Assembly (NCBI GenBank): GCA_964544865.1
Contig: CAZJDV010000012.1
Span: 1-41,707 of the forward strand
Length of the DNA: 41,707 nucleotides
DNA from: CAZJDV01 sp964544865
Lineage (GTDB): Bacteria; Chloroflexota; Dehalococcoidia; Lucifugimonadales; CAJWER01
Reading direction: 5' to 3'
The notes under the pieces are model-generated. The model did no database searches, was not told where the DNA came from, and saw only the letters and a list, made by a program, of their open reading frames with translations. This document shows, piece by piece, positions 33,851-41,707 of the stretch (its first letter is position 1; every line of letters begins with the position of its first letter). The position numbers were made by a program, and so were the translations under genes.

Positions 33851-34667
33851 TCGGCTTCGCCGGCCTATCCCACCTGGGAATCGTTTCGAGCATCGCCGCC
33901 GCTCCGAAGGGCTGGGACGTGGTCGCCTACGACCCCGACGCGTCGCTCTGCGAGGCGCTTGCGGAGGGTCGGCTGTCTCTCTTGGAGCCGGGCCTGGCCG
34001 AGCTGCTGGTCGCCTCTATCTCGGCTGCCAACACCCTGGCCGATCTGTGCGAGGCCATCGGCGCCGCCGAGTGGTCGGAAATCGTGCCGGCGCTGCGCTC
34101 GGACCGACGGATCGGCCCCTACATCTACCGGAGCCCCGGACTGGGCATTGCCGGCGGCAACTTGGTGCGCGACCTGGCTACCGTGACCGGGCTGGTCGCG
34201 GAGCACGGAACGGATGCCGGCGTCGTGGACGCCTGGATATCTAACGGCGACCACCGCTGCGACTGGGCGCTCGAGACCATCGAGTTCGAGGTGCTTGTCC
34301 CTGGCGCCCAGGCCCGAATCGGAGTCTGGGGGTTTGCGTATAAGCCTCTGACACCGACTCGACCAGGCACTCACCTGTCCTGAGCTTGATTGGCGCGCTG
34401 GCGCCCCGGTCAGAGTGCGCCTTTGACCCGGCTGTCAGGCTCGACGACGCGGTCTACGGGGCGCTGCAATCAAAGATAGCCCTGGCCGCCTGTGAGGGCG
34501 CGGACGCCCTGGCGATGATGACGCCGTGACAGGAATTTGGGTCCGTCGATATGGCGCGAGTTCCGGTGGAAACGGCCAGCGACGTCATCATCAATCCCTG
34601 CGGGGCCCTGGACGGCGATTGGCGCGCGGAGCTCGGGGTTTTCATATTTCAGGCTTGGCTCTCCGGC
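33847..34667 (+). pseudogene. Decayed nucleotide-sugar (UDP-glucose family) dehydrogenase
   Basis: Remnant of a dehydrogenase related to UDP-glucose 6-dehydrogenases. Order: IGFAGLSHLGIV (Rossmann start), EPGLAELL, then directly VASISAANTLADLCEAIGA, WSEIVPALRSDRRIGP, GLGIAGGNLVRDLATV, ARIGVWGFAYKP. Lesions visible: the expected start is CTG at 33847; roughly 130 central residues, including the catalytic Cys region, appear deleted near 34008; a CT duplication at 34346-34349 shifts the frame (removing it restores KPDTDSTRHSPVLSLIGAL); and TGG is replaced by TGA at 34527-34529 after MMTP. The tail QEFGSVDMARV...LDGDWRAELGVF continues to about 34667. Confidence 0.85.
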
Positions 34668-34685
34668 CAGGAGACTCGACCTAAC

Positions 34686-35567
34686 GTGAACGATAAAAAT
34701 CACTCCCGATTGCATATCGCCGTGGTCGGGGCGAGCTCGGGCATCGGCGCCGCCATCTCAAGGGCGCTCTCGTCGGACGGACACCAACTATACCTGTGCG
34801 CCCGCCGGTCCGATATGCTGAAGGCAGTCGCCGAAGACTGTCCGTCCGCGAAGTGGCGGCGATGTGATATGTCTAAAGAGGTGGAAGCGGCTGAATTCGC
34901 CGCCTGGGTCGGTCAGGAGACCGACAAGATTGATGTGCTGATCAACTGCGCCGCTACGATAGGACCCATCGGCCCGCTCTGGCAGGTAGGATTTGAAAAG
35001 TGGCGCACAGCGATCGAAGTCAATCTGTTCGGCACGTTTCTGGCGATAAACAATTTCATCCCGCTCATGAAGCACCATGAGAGCAGCCGCATAATCAACC
35101 TGGCCGGCGGCGGAGCATTCAATGCGTTCCCATATTACAGCGCGTATGCGGTTTCCAAGGCGGCCGTCGTCCGCTTGACGGAGACGCTCGCGGTTGAGCT
35201 AGCGCCGATGGATATCGCGGTAAATGCGATGGCGCCCGGATTCGTGGCGACCGATATCCATTCGGGGACGCTGGCTGCGGGGCCTGAAAAAGCAGGAAAT
35301 TCGTATTATGAAGAAACTCGCCGGAAGCTCGTCGAGGGCGCGACCCCTATCGAGGTGCCGGTGGAGTGCGTTCGGTTCCTCATTTCCGAAGAGGCGAGCG
35401 GACTGACGGGCAAGACGATCAGCGCCGGTTTCGATCCCTGGGGCTCATCTGACTTCCGTGACCGCATAGCCGAAATCAATGAGTCCGACGTATACGCTAT
35501 GCGCCGTATAAACCCGGTGGACCTGCCTCCTGGGTCGTTGAAGACCAGCCTTGACTCTGGGAAATGA
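34686..35567 (+). CDS. Short-chain dehydrogenase/reductase
   Basis: 293 residues with cofactor motif GASSGIG at 15-21, NCAATIG, and the catalytic YAVSK. The start is taken as GTG 34686. The frame is open to an ATG at 34551, but those 45 codons are the decayed tail of the upstream dehydrogenase, not SDR sequence. AGGAG at 34669-34673 is 12 bases from the GTG, a little far. A C-terminal extension of about 50 residues follows the normal fold. Local G+C is lower than in the heptose-type genes. Probably a sugar keto-reductase. Confidence 0.83.
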   Translation: MNDKNHSRLHIAVVGASSGIGAAISRALSSDGHQLYLCARRSDMLKAVAEDCPSAKWRRCDMSKEVEAAEFAAWVGQETDKIDVLINCAATIGPIGPLWQVGFEKWRTAIEVNLFGTFLAINNFIPLMKHHESSRIINLAGGGAFNAFPYYSAYAVSKAAVVRLTETLAVELAPMDIAVNAMAPGFVATDIHSGTLAAGPEKAGNSYYEETRRKLVEGATPIEVPVECVRFLISEEASGLTGKTISAGFDPWGSSDFRDRIAEINESDVYAMRRINPVDLPPGSLKTSLDSGK

Positions 35568-35662
35568 GTCGCCTTGAGTTGCGATACGCCCCAAGAATCT
35601 TGCACATATCCCCCACGGTATGAACAGGACGATCCGAGAACAGCATCAGCAAGGTCAACTAT

Positions 35663-36829
35663 ATGACTAGCGACATTAACGAGATATCCATCCAGTTCAT
35701 CGGCGAGAACTCTCCGGACGGCCTCACGGAGATGACCCGGACAACACTCGAGCTGATCGATCAAGAGACGTTGACCGACAGCCGAAGGCTCTCCGTTGAG
35801 GACCGGGGTGTGATGGCCGCCCTCCGAGAGGACATCGCGGATACCCAGTTCGAGTCGGTCGTCCACAGGGAGCGTCCTCGTTTTGCGATAACGCCACAGG
35901 AGCTCGAATGGCGCGCGAGGCATGGCCGCGACAACTGGCTGGACTACCTTATTCACAGATACAAGTTTCAAATATACCCCGCGCAGCAGACCCTCACGGA
36001 CTTCCCGCTCCACCTGCTCATCGAGCCCACGGCGGTGTGCAACCTGCGCTGCACGATGTGTTTCCAGGTGGACAAGAGCTTCAGCTCCGACCGCAGGTTC
36101 GTGGGGATGATGTCGTGGGAGTTGTTTACGTCGCTGGCCGACCAGGCGGCGGACAGTGGATGCCAGGCGATTACCCTCGCATCCAGGGGCGAGCCGACGA
36201 TACACAAGCGGTTCGGCGATATGCTGATGTATCTCTCGGACAAGGGAATTCTGGACACCAAGATAAACACAAACGCGACGTTTTTAACCGAGAAAATGTC
36301 CCACGCGATCTTGTCTGCCAACGTCTCGACGGTCAGCTTCTCGGTGGATGCCAGCAACGCGGAGACCTACGAACGAATCCGGGTCAAGGGCAAGTTCGAC
36401 AAAGTGCTGGCGAACATCCAGCAGTTCAACGAGATCAGGCACGTCCACTACCCCAACAGCGGCACGACGACTCGCATCTCCGGAGTCGCCGTCGAGGACA
36501 CTCAGGACCCCGTGGAGATGAAGGAGTTCTGGTCGAACTACGTCGACCACGTGGTTATCGTGGAGATGATACCGCGCTGGAGCAGCTACGACCGCCCCCT
36601 CACCGGCCGGGAGCCTACCTGCTCCTTCTTATACGAGCGCCTTTACGTCTGGTTCGACGGCATCTGCAACCCGTGCGACTTCGACTACAAGTCCCTGCTG
36701 ACGACCGGGGACGCGACCAAGGAGTCGATAGCCGAGGTCTGGGCCGGAGAAAAGTTCCAGAGGCTGCGAAGCCTCCATAACGCTCGAAAGCGATTCTCCG
36801 TAGTTCCCTGCGACCGGTGCGTGTTTTGA
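35663..36829 (+). CDS. Radical SAM/SPASM-type enzyme
   Basis: 388 residues. The [4Fe-4S] motif CNLRCTMC is at 126-133 (C126, C130, C133), followed by ITLASRGEPT (the GE motif that contacts SAM), INTNAT and FSVDASNAETYERIR. The C-terminus carries further cysteines (TCSFLY, GICNPCDF, VVPCDRCVF) as in SPASM or twitch auxiliary-cluster domains. About 110 residues precede the core without a recognised domain. ATG 35663 has AAGG about 10 bases upstream. The setting, among sugar-modifying genes, suggests a radical rearrangement, dehydration or epimerisation of a sugar. The substrate is unknown. Confidence 0.88.
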   Translation: MTSDINEISIQFIGENSPDGLTEMTRTTLELIDQETLTDSRRLSVEDRGVMAALREDIADTQFESVVHRERPRFAITPQELEWRARHGRDNWLDYLIHRYKFQIYPAQQTLTDFPLHLLIEPTAVCNLRCTMCFQVDKSFSSDRRFVGMMSWELFTSLADQAADSGCQAITLASRGEPTIHKRFGDMLMYLSDKGILDTKINTNATFLTEKMSHAILSANVSTVSFSVDASNAETYERIRVKGKFDKVLANIQQFNEIRHVHYPNSGTTTRISGVAVEDTQDPVEMKEFWSNYVDHVVIVEMIPRWSSYDRPLTGREPTCSFLYERLYVWFDGICNPCDFDYKSLLTTGDATKESIAEVWAGEKFQRLRSLHNARKRFSVVPCDRCVF

Positions 36830-36838
36830 GGCTCTGGC

Positions 36839-37819
36839 ATGGGTAAGTTGAGTGTGGCCGTCGTCGGCCTGAGAGGCCACGCAGGCCGCCACATCGAGAT
36901 GCTGGAACAGAACCGGGATATCGCGCTCAAGTGCGTGTACTACCATCGGGAGCCGCTGTCAGAATCGGCCCGTCTCCCCGTTACTAATAACTTTTCGGAC
37001 TGTATGGATTCGGACGTCGTGATAGTCAGCAGCCCGACCCCCCTGCACTTCCAGCAATTGGAGGAGTTGAGCGGATACGACGGATACGTGCTGCTGGAAA
37101 AACCCGCGGTGACCGCAGCCGAAGAGATCCGGCGCCTGCTGGAGCTGGCGCCGCGATTGAAGAGCCGTATCTTCGTGAACTACAACTTCATGTTCCACGA
37201 TCTCGCTGGGCTCCTCGGGGAGCTGGCGTCCGGCCCGGAAATGGGGGACGTGTTCGCCCTCGAGGTGCATTCCAATCACGGCGGGGCTTTCACAAGCGGC
37301 TGGCACGACTCCTGGCGTCGCCGCAAGGGGGGACTGAACATAGGGGCCCTAGAGACGGTGGGGATTCATTACATCCACTTCGCGCTGACCCAGTTCGGAG
37401 AGTGCCGCAACGCCATCGTCCGCACTGGGTCGCTGTCTCGCAAGGGCGAGGCTGTTGACACCGGAATGGTCTCGATGCGCATGGAGTCCGGGATGTGGGT
37501 GAGCATCTATTGCAGCTACGCGGCCCCCTATGCCTTCCGCGTGCAGATGTGGGGCACAAACGGCTACCTGACATATGATGGAAAGGAAGTGGCGGTATAC
37601 TCTCCGCGGGACACGTTCGACGAGAACGGCCTGTTCGCGGAGCCACCGGTGGACCGGAGCAGGCAGCTTGACTTCGAGCCTGGGTGGTCCGAGTCCCTGG
37701 TACGGTCGCAGAGGCACCTGCTAGCCGCCGCCCGGGAGCACAGGGACCTCGACCCCGCGGACTTCGACCGGGACGTCTCCGCCGTGAACGTGCTGCTCGA
37801 CGCCCGGCGGCTCGACTAG
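36839..37819 (+). CDS. Gfo/Idh/MocA family oxidoreductase
   Basis: 326 residues with an N-terminal Rossmann domain (VAVVGLRGHAGRH), VLLEKPAVT as the EKP motif, and an alpha/beta domain with SNHGGAFTSGWHDSWRRRKGG and GIHYIH. GAGG lies 6-9 bases before the ATG, and the gene starts 9 bases after the radical SAM stop. A nucleotide-sugar 3-dehydrogenase role would fit with the aminotransferase two genes downstream, but is not proven. Confidence 0.88.
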   Translation: MGKLSVAVVGLRGHAGRHIEMLEQNRDIALKCVYYHREPLSESARLPVTNNFSDCMDSDVVIVSSPTPLHFQQLEELSGYDGYVLLEKPAVTAAEEIRRLLELAPRLKSRIFVNYNFMFHDLAGLLGELASGPEMGDVFALEVHSNHGGAFTSGWHDSWRRRKGGLNIGALETVGIHYIHFALTQFGECRNAIVRTGSLSRKGEAVDTGMVSMRMESGMWVSIYCSYAAPYAFRVQMWGTNGYLTYDGKEVAVYSPRDTFDENGLFAEPPVDRSRQLDFEPGWSESLVRSQRHLLAAAREHRDLDPADFDRDVSAVNVLLDARRLD

Positions 37820-37827
37820 GCTGCGGT

Positions 37828-38565
37828 ATGGACAACACGAGCAGCAACATCTACCGCACCCACGACAAAGAGATCTATCTTCAGGAGAACCGGTATAAGG
37901 AGACCAAGGAGAATTTCAAGAGTATCGTTGGCCTCATCGGGGATAGCGGCGTCATGCAAGGAGGCGCCACAGTGCGTGACTTCGGCTGCGCCGCCGGCGA
38001 GTTTCTGTACTACATGGTCAGCCAGTTCCCCGAAGGGACATACCACGGCTACGATGTGGTCCCCGATCTCCTGGCCAAGGCCCGGATCATGGTCCCGGAG
38101 GCCAAGTTTCAAAGCGGATCGGTGCTGCAATCCTCGCTGGTCCCGGAGGCGTCCACGGATGTCTCTCTTATGCTGGGGGTCCACTCCATCTTCGACGACT
38201 TCAAGCCCTGTTTCTCCAACCTGATTCGCTGGACCCGCCCCGGTGGGCGAATTTACGTCCTGGGCTTGTTCAACCCGCATCCGGTGGACGTGTGGGTGAA
38301 ATACCGTTCATTTGACGACCCGGACCCCGACCACCGCGAGCCGGGGTGGAACTTGTTCTCCAGGTCCTCGGTGTCACGGTACCTGGACGAGGAGCTGGGA
38401 CCCGGCAAGCACACATTCATCCCATTCGAAATGCCGTTCGACCTGGATCCAAACCTCGACGACCCGGTGAGGACCTGGACCTTCAAAGACGGCGGCGGGC
38501 GGCGGCTGCTTACCAACGGCCTGTCCCTGCTGTGCAATCTGGATATCCTCGAAATCAGGCGCTAG
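37828..38565 (+). CDS. Class I SAM-dependent methyltransferase
   Basis: 245 residues. Motif I is RDFGCAAGEFLYYM, with YHGYDVVPDLLAKA giving the acidic residue of strand 2, then VSLMLGVHSIFDDF and RPGGRIYVLGLF. No membrane segment. The ATG follows the oxidoreductase stop by 8 bases, so it is co-translated. It is not closely similar to the paralogous pair at 20974 and 24183. Likely to methylate a sugar or nucleotide sugar of this set. Acceptor unknown. Confidence 0.85.
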   Translation: MDNTSSNIYRTHDKEIYLQENRYKETKENFKSIVGLIGDSGVMQGGATVRDFGCAAGEFLYYMVSQFPEGTYHGYDVVPDLLAKARIMVPEAKFQSGSVLQSSLVPEASTDVSLMLGVHSIFDDFKPCFSNLIRWTRPGGRIYVLGLFNPHPVDVWVKYRSFDDPDPDHREPGWNLFSRSSVSRYLDEELGPGKHTFIPFEMPFDLDPNLDDPVRTWTFKDGGGRRLLTNGLSLLCNLDILEIRR

Positions 38566-38618
38566 CATCGTAGTAATGTACACTTGCCCGATGGAAATGG
38601 AGCATTGGAGGCCATTGA

Positions 38619-39779
38619 ATGACTAGCAAGGCGACTCCCGCTAACCCACCCGCGGCTGCGGCGCAGAGGGTCCCTTACATGGACCTCGCCGGCCAGAACC
38701 GTGAGATCGCCGAGGAGTTGCTTGGCTCGATCTCGAAGGTGCTCGACCACGGCATGTTCATCCTCGGCGACGAGGTCGAAGAGTTCGAGGGTCATTTCGC
38801 CCAGCTCTGCGGGTCGCGATATGCGATAGGAGTGAACTCAGGGACCGACGCCCTGGTAATGGCGCTCAGGGTATTGGGCGTCGGAGCCGGCGACGAGGTG
38901 ATAACGGCGCCCAACTCGTTCGTCGCGTCGGCCGGCGCCGCAGTTCTGGCCGGGGCGAGCCCGATCTTCGCCGACGTTCTGGACGACTACAACATAGACC
39001 CGGACCTTGTCGAGAAGGCCATCACGCCGCTGACGAAGGCGATAATCCCGGTCCACCTCACGGGCAGGCCCGCGGACATGGACGCCATCCTGGAGGTCGC
39101 CCAGGCCCACGACATCCACGTCGTCGAGGACGCCGCCCAGGCGGTGACGGCCGAGTACAAGGGAAAGCGGGTGGGCTCCTTTGGGGCGGTCGGCTGCTTC
39201 AGTCTGCATCCACTCAAAACCCTGGGCGCTTGCGGTGACGGCGGCGTGCTGGTGACCGACGATCCGGAGATTCATGAGCGCCTGAAATGGATGAGGAACC
39301 TCGGCCTTCAGACCCGCGACAAGTGCGTTGAGTGGAGCGGCAACTCCCGGCTGGATACCCTCCAGGCGGCCATCCTACTGGTGAAGCTTGGCCACCTGGA
39401 CGAGTGGACCGAGGGCCGTCGTAGCATCGCCGCATCGTATAGGCGGTTGCTGGACGGAATCGACGGTGTGCAGGCGCCGGGGGACAAGTCCTACGAGCGA
39501 GCGGTGTACCACACGTTCGTAGTCCAGGCCGACCGGCGGGACGAGCTCAAGTCCTACCTCGCCGGTCAAGGTATCGGAACGGCGGTCCACTACCCTACCC
39601 CCATACATCTTCAGCCCGCCAGCGCCGGACTCGGTTATGGGCAAGGCAGTTTCCCCAATGTCGAGCGGCAGGCCGGGCGAGTCCTCAGCCTGCCTATCTA
39701 CCCCGGCCTGGAGGAGTGGCAGGTCGAGTACGTGTCCGGCGCCATCCGTGAGTTCTACGAGGCTGAGTCTCGTGACTGA
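38619..39779 (+). CDS. DegT/DnrJ/EryC1 family sugar aminotransferase
   Basis: 386 residues of a PLP enzyme that aminates keto nucleotide sugars. The Schiff-base lysine is K200 in SLHPLKTLGACGDGG, with VEDAAQA upstream. GVNSGTDAL, APNSFVAS and IPVHLTGRPADM are typical of the 3-amino-sugar subgroup (FdtB/DesV/WbpE-like). GGAGG lies upstream of the ATG. Its end overlaps the next gene by 8 bases. Together with the Gfo/Idh enzyme at 36839 it could form an oxidation-plus-transamination pair. Confidence 0.9.
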   Translation: MTSKATPANPPAAAAQRVPYMDLAGQNREIAEELLGSISKVLDHGMFILGDEVEEFEGHFAQLCGSRYAIGVNSGTDALVMALRVLGVGAGDEVITAPNSFVASAGAAVLAGASPIFADVLDDYNIDPDLVEKAITPLTKAIIPVHLTGRPADMDAILEVAQAHDIHVVEDAAQAVTAEYKGKRVGSFGAVGCFSLHPLKTLGACGDGGVLVTDDPEIHERLKWMRNLGLQTRDKCVEWSGNSRLDTLQAAILLVKLGHLDEWTEGRRSIAASYRRLLDGIDGVQAPGDKSYERAVYHTFVVQADRRDELKSYLAGQGIGTAVHYPTPIHLQPASAGLGYGQGSFPNVERQAGRVLSLPIYPGLEEWQVEYVSGAIREFYEAESRD

Positions 39780-40995
39780 CTCACGCTCGGGCAGAGGAGT
39801 CGCCAGAACGGTCCGTGGGCTGATTCCTGCCCCGGCCAGATGGACGATGCGAAGGCTACTCTACGACCTCCCTGCACTGTTGATCCTGGGCCTCCTTTAC
39901 ATCGTCGCACCGTTCAGGCCGGTGAAGATATGGCTGATGGGTGAGAACCGGATCGGCGAGTTCGCCGCGAGGACGGGGCTGCAACTGCGGCGGCTCCACC
40001 TAGGACTGCTGCCCTGTAAAGAGACACGGGTGTACGTGATCCATGCCAATCCCGCGAACCACCAGCTCTACAGCATGTTCCAGCGCAGGCTCCCCATCAT
40101 AAAGAGCAACTATGTGAAGCGCCTCGTGACCTCTCCGATCCTGAGAAACTCGCGCTTCGTCGAGCTACTGCCCTATACCAGCCACCACTTTGTCGAATTC
40201 AACCAGGCTCCTTCCGGCATCGGTTTCACGGAAGCCGAGGAAGCCCAGGGGCGTGAATTGCTGGAGGAGATGGGGATTCCCGAAGGCGCCTGGTTCGTCT
40301 GCTTCCACGCCAGGGACCCGATGTATCACGAGTGGCTGGAACCGAAGAACGACTGGAGCTACTTCGACAATCAAAACGTCGAGATACTCGACTACCTGGA
40401 GGCGATGATGTTTGTCACCGCCCAGGGCGGTTACGCGATACGGATGGGGGCCGTAGTCGCCGAGCCCCTGCCCGACCTCGACGACCCGCGCATCATCGAC
40501 TATGCCACCAGGCACCGGTCCGATTTCGGCGACATCTTCCTGATAGCGAACTGCCGATACTACGTTGGTTCAGGAAGTGGGTTGAGGATGGTGGCTATGA
40601 CGCTCGACGTGCCGAGCGCGATAGCGAACACTCTGACGCTGGACTGCACGCCGGTAAGGAAGGGGGACATTTACACGCCCAAGGCTATCTGGTCTATCGC
40701 CGACGATAGTCCCCTGACATTCAGTGATATACTAGACCGAGGTATCCAAGCTTGGGGTGAAACTATGCTTTTTAAGGATGCCGGGTTGAAGGTGATGGAC
40801 AACACCCCCGAGGAGGTCCTCGCGCTAATCCGCGAGATGCACGAAAGTCTGAATGGTGGTATTGAGTACAGCCGCGAGGACGAGCAGTTGCAATCGAGTT
40901 TCCGATCCATGCTTCGACCGAACAACCGCAACTATGGAACGCCGGCGAGGATTGGGTCCGCATATCTCAGGACCCATCCCGAACTTCTCGAGTAG
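39772..40995 (+). CDS. TIGR04372-type glycosyltransferase
   Basis: About 407 residues from GTG 39772, which overlaps the aminotransferase stop. ATG 39847 is an alternative that begins just before a hydrophobic stretch (LLYDLPALLILGLLYIVA). The C-terminal half has the features I associate with TIGR04372 proteins: VCFHARDPMYHEW, a YFDNQNVEILDY segment, GGYAIRMGAVV, RIIDYA, DFGDIFLIANCRYYVGSGSGL and IYTPKAIW. A predicted surface-glycan glycosyltransferase, probably at the membrane face. Donor unknown. Confidence 0.8.
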   Translation: MTDSRSGRGVARTVRGLIPAPARWTMRRLLYDLPALLILGLLYIVAPFRPVKIWLMGENRIGEFAARTGLQLRRLHLGLLPCKETRVYVIHANPANHQLYSMFQRRLPIIKSNYVKRLVTSPILRNSRFVELLPYTSHHFVEFNQAPSGIGFTEAEEAQGRELLEEMGIPEGAWFVCFHARDPMYHEWLEPKNDWSYFDNQNVEILDYLEAMMFVTAQGGYAIRMGAVVAEPLPDLDDPRIIDYATRHRSDFGDIFLIANCRYYVGSGSGLRMVAMTLDVPSAIANTLTLDCTPVRKGDIYTPKAIWSIADDSPLTFSDILDRGIQAWGETMLFKDAGLKVMDNTPEEVLALIREMHESLNGGIEYSREDEQLQSSFRSMLRPNNRNYGTPARIGSAYLRTHPELLE

Positions 40996-41123
40996 TGTGA
41001 ATGAACCTTTTTTGGGGAGGTGCCGGTGGTCCCGAATGAGTCGTAGCGATGTGTAAAACCAAGCAAGCGGGTTGCATGAGACGTCCAGGCCGTCCACCAA
41101 GTGATTGCCAACAGGAGTTAGTC

Positions 41124-41707
41124 ATGCCCAAGGTCATTAAGTCCGATACCGAGATCGACAGACTTAGCTTTTTCAATGCCTTCCATCATCTCGACAGAGT
41201 GAAAGAGGTGTTGGAGAAGGGGGACACTTGGCCTGTCCATGTCCTGATTGGCACCGTGAACTATTGCAACCACGGAAGCCTATGGTGCACGGCAGCCCAC
41301 TACCACGACAAAACTCGGATGGTGAAAGACATCCTCGCTCACCGGCAGCAGCTGCTTTGCCACTNNNNNNNNNNACATCCCAAGTGGGCCAAGATGGTAA
41401 AAGGCGCTAACGAGATCGGCTATGACGTGGGCATGCTAACCAACGGTGAGCGAATCTCTCCGAAAGACATTCCCATGATCGTCGACCACATGATGTGGCT
41501 GAGGTTCACGTTCAACGCTCCCAGTGCCGCGACTTACAAGCTTATTCATGACGTGGACGAAAAGCACTTCGAACGCGTCAAACAAAACATACAGGACATC
41601 GTAAAGGCTAAAGGCTCCAATGAGCTGCCGACCATCGGGATGCAGATGGTCTTCGACAACCATAATTTCGATGAGATTGCCGATGGCGCTAAACTGGCCA
41701 AGGAGTT
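41124..41707 (+). CDS. Radical SAM-like protein, partial (runs off the window, contains an assembly gap)
   Basis: ATG 41124 with AGGAG about 7 bases upstream. The N-terminus leads to PVHVLIGTVNYCNHGSLWCTAAHYHD, aligned in style with a radical SAM CxxxCxxC cluster. The middle position is Ser (AGC at 41277-41279), with Cys at 41265-41267 and 41286-41288. After the 10 Ns the same frame resumes with HPKWAKMVKGANEIGYDVGMLTNGERI and TFNAPSAATYKLIHDVDEKHF, typical radical SAM barrel sequence. The GEPT-type segment expected just before HPKW is missing, so the gap is probably longer than 10 bases. The C-terminus is beyond the window. Confidence 0.75.
   Translation, partial: MPKVIKSDTEIDRLSFFNAFHHLDRVKEVLEKGDTWPVHVLIGTVNYCNHGSLWCTAAHYHDKTRMVKDILAHRQQLLCHXXXXHPKWAKMVKGANEIGYDVGMLTNGERISPKDIPMIVDHMMWLRFTFNAPSAATYKLIHDVDEKHFERVKQNIQDIVKAKGSNELPTIGMQMVFDNHNFDEIADGAKLAKE
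41365..41374. other. Assembly gap (10 Ns)
   Basis: Ten Ns inside the last gene. The frame matches on both sides by position, but conserved sequence appears to be missing, so the true length is unknown. Confidence 0.95.

Overview
The window looks like an exopolysaccharide or surface-glycan locus from a high-GC bacterium. It carries two runs of exactly 10 Ns (29602-29611 and 41365-41374), so it is a scaffolded draft or metagenome assembly. Gene content (enolase-superfamily, Gfo/Idh/MocA and SDR sugar-catabolism genes beside a glycan locus, Z-isoprenyl synthase of the DGNRR type, Wzz fused to a tyrosine kinase) would fit a Chloroflexota/SAR202-like organism. That placement is inference from protein style, not a phylogeny. 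No rRNA, tRNA, CRISPR array or transposase was seen.

Layout. Positions 1-8.9 kb hold housekeeping and accessory genes: a gene end, a lone CheY-like receiver, a minus-strand sugar-acid operon (SDR, mandelate-racemase-type dehydratase, Gfo/Idh), a VTT/DedA-like membrane protein running convergently into a D-2-hydroxyacid dehydrogenase, an unrecognised membrane protein, and a divergent lipid-carrier pair (Z-isoprenyl diphosphate synthase and dolichol/polyprenol-phosphate-mannose-synthase-like GT2). From 9.2 to 16 kb comes the start of the glycan locus: initiating phosphoglycosyl transferase, Wzz/BY-kinase, sugar epimerase, a winged-helix regulator with its own promoter and palindrome, a NusG/RfaH-like antiterminator, and a nucleotide-sugar dehydrogenase.

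From 16 to 25 kb lies a sialic-acid-like set (small unknown protein, DegT aminotransferase, short NeuB, GT2, SpsF-like cytidylyltransferase, epimerase), then two related lower-GC methyltransferase-like genes flanking a GT-B transferase, closed by a good intrinsic terminator at 25111-25147. From 25.6 to 33.8 kb is a tightly overlapping operon: ABC exporter, GmhA-like isomerase, GmhB-like phosphatase, transaldolase, two epimerases, a bifunctional HldE-like enzyme with reversed domain order, and a Gfo/Idh oxidoreductase. Together these suggest synthesis of an activated heptose from sedoheptulose 7-phosphate.

From 33.8 kb onward there is a clearly decayed nucleotide-sugar dehydrogenase pseudogene, then SDR, radical SAM/SPASM, Gfo/Idh, methyltransferase, DegT aminotransferase, a TIGR04372-type glycosyltransferase and the start of a second radical SAM gene cut by the window end. 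Working model (inference): the PGT primes an undecaprenyl-type carrier, the GTs add heptose, amino and uronic sugars, Wzz/BY-kinase sets length, and the regulator plus NusG paralogue control the long transcript.
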